Assembly (NCBI GenBank): GCA_009774625.1
Contig: VSOB01000092.1
Location: forward strand, 1 to 7,261
Reading direction: 5' to 3'
Source of the DNA: Lachnospiraceae bacterium
GTDB taxonomy: Bacteria; Bacillota; Clostridia; Lachnospirales; Lachnospiraceae
Length of the DNA stretch: 7,261 nt
Under the pieces are notes generated by a model, which saw only the letters and a list, made by a program, of their open reading frames with translations, searched no databases and was not told the DNA's origin. Within the stretch, counting starts at the first letter, position 1; each line of letters begins with the position of its first letter. Below, one piece after another: positions 7,121-7,261 of this stretch. A program made the translations under genes and the position numbers.

Positions 7121-7162
7121 AAAAGGCCTCAGCAGACCAGTGCGCCGTCTGCGGAGGCTTTT
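7121..7162 (+). terminator. Intrinsic terminator after guaB, probably bidirectional
   Basis: GCAGAC (7132-7137) pairs with GTCTGC (7147-7152) around a 9-base loop. After one A-G mismatch the stem continues through GCCTC/GAGGC and then AAAA/TTTT, with one bulged G at 7125. It begins 15 bases after the guaB stop. The T-run on the + strand is short (four), while the A-rich left flank (GAAAA) gives a T-rich end on the other strand. It could therefore stop transcription from both sides. Confidence 0.85.
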
Positions 7163-7193
7163 GCCGCGTTAAGGAAAGGAATCAGGAAACCGA

Positions 7194-7261
7194 ATGACAC
7201 AAACAGTAAAACGGTATGACAGAATCATCATTGGGGCCGGTCTCTATGGTCTGTATGCAGC
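7194..7261 (+). CDS. N-terminus of a FAD/NAD-binding oxidoreductase (3' end outside window)
   Basis: Only the first 22 codons are visible: a short polar lead, then YDRIIIGAGLYGLYA. This is a textbook Rossmann beta-strand and dinucleotide-binding loop (GxGxxG as GAGLYG) at the very N-terminus, where FAD-dependent oxidoreductases carry it. The GAGLYG form occurs in UDP-galactopyranose mutase and in DAO-type FAD oxidoreductases, but the fragment is too short to choose between them. AGGA at 7184-7187, 6 bases before the ATG, supports the start. The gene begins 31 bases after the guaB terminator, and I see no promoter in that gap. Its transcription must come from read-through or from a promoter further upstream inside guaB. 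Confidence 0.7.
   Translation, partial: MTQTVKRYDRIIIGAGLYGLYA

Noticed and set aside
1..7261. Defence system, mobile element, CRISPR array or tRNA gene
   Set aside because: Both strands are filled by housekeeping genes with short gaps. I see no direct repeats, terminal inverted repeats with a transposase, tRNA-like cloverleaf or spacer array.

Overview
This window looks like ordinary chromosome from a Bacillota, most likely class Clostridia and Lachnospiraceae-like. That placement is inferred from the gene order, the strong AGGAGG-type ribosome binding sites, the moderate GC content and a small membrane protein resembling a clostridial family. All genes are on the + strand, and no mobile element, CRISPR array, tRNA or rRNA is visible.

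Region 1 (1-4989) is a tight translation cluster: aspS (cut at its 5' end by the window edge), gatC, gatA and gatB, with gaps of 28, 11 and 0 bases. AspRS and the GatCAB amidotransferase together suggest the indirect route to Asn-tRNA(Asn): AspRS charges tRNA(Asn) with Asp, and GatCAB converts the Asp to Asn. The AspRS has the His of the RDHGG motif linked to relaxed tRNA specificity. It also carries several sequence signatures I associate with alphaproteobacterial AspRS.

Region 2 (4990-5651) starts with a perfect 12-bp inverted repeat after gatB. A good sigma-A-type promoter follows, whose -35 box touches the repeat. It drives a 161-residue two-helix membrane protein of unknown function (probably DUF6106). 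A second, stronger promoter with a consensus -35 and an extended -10 lies in front of guaB.

Region 3 (5652-7261) holds complete guaB (IMP dehydrogenase, the committed step of GMP synthesis) and a clear bidirectional-looking intrinsic terminator. Then come the first 22 codons of a dinucleotide-binding flavoprotein that runs off the window.

I do not see a convincing undescribed system here. The points most worth a second look are the AspRS lineage and specificity, the inverted repeat/promoter overlap after gatB, and the uncharacterised membrane protein between gatB and guaB.
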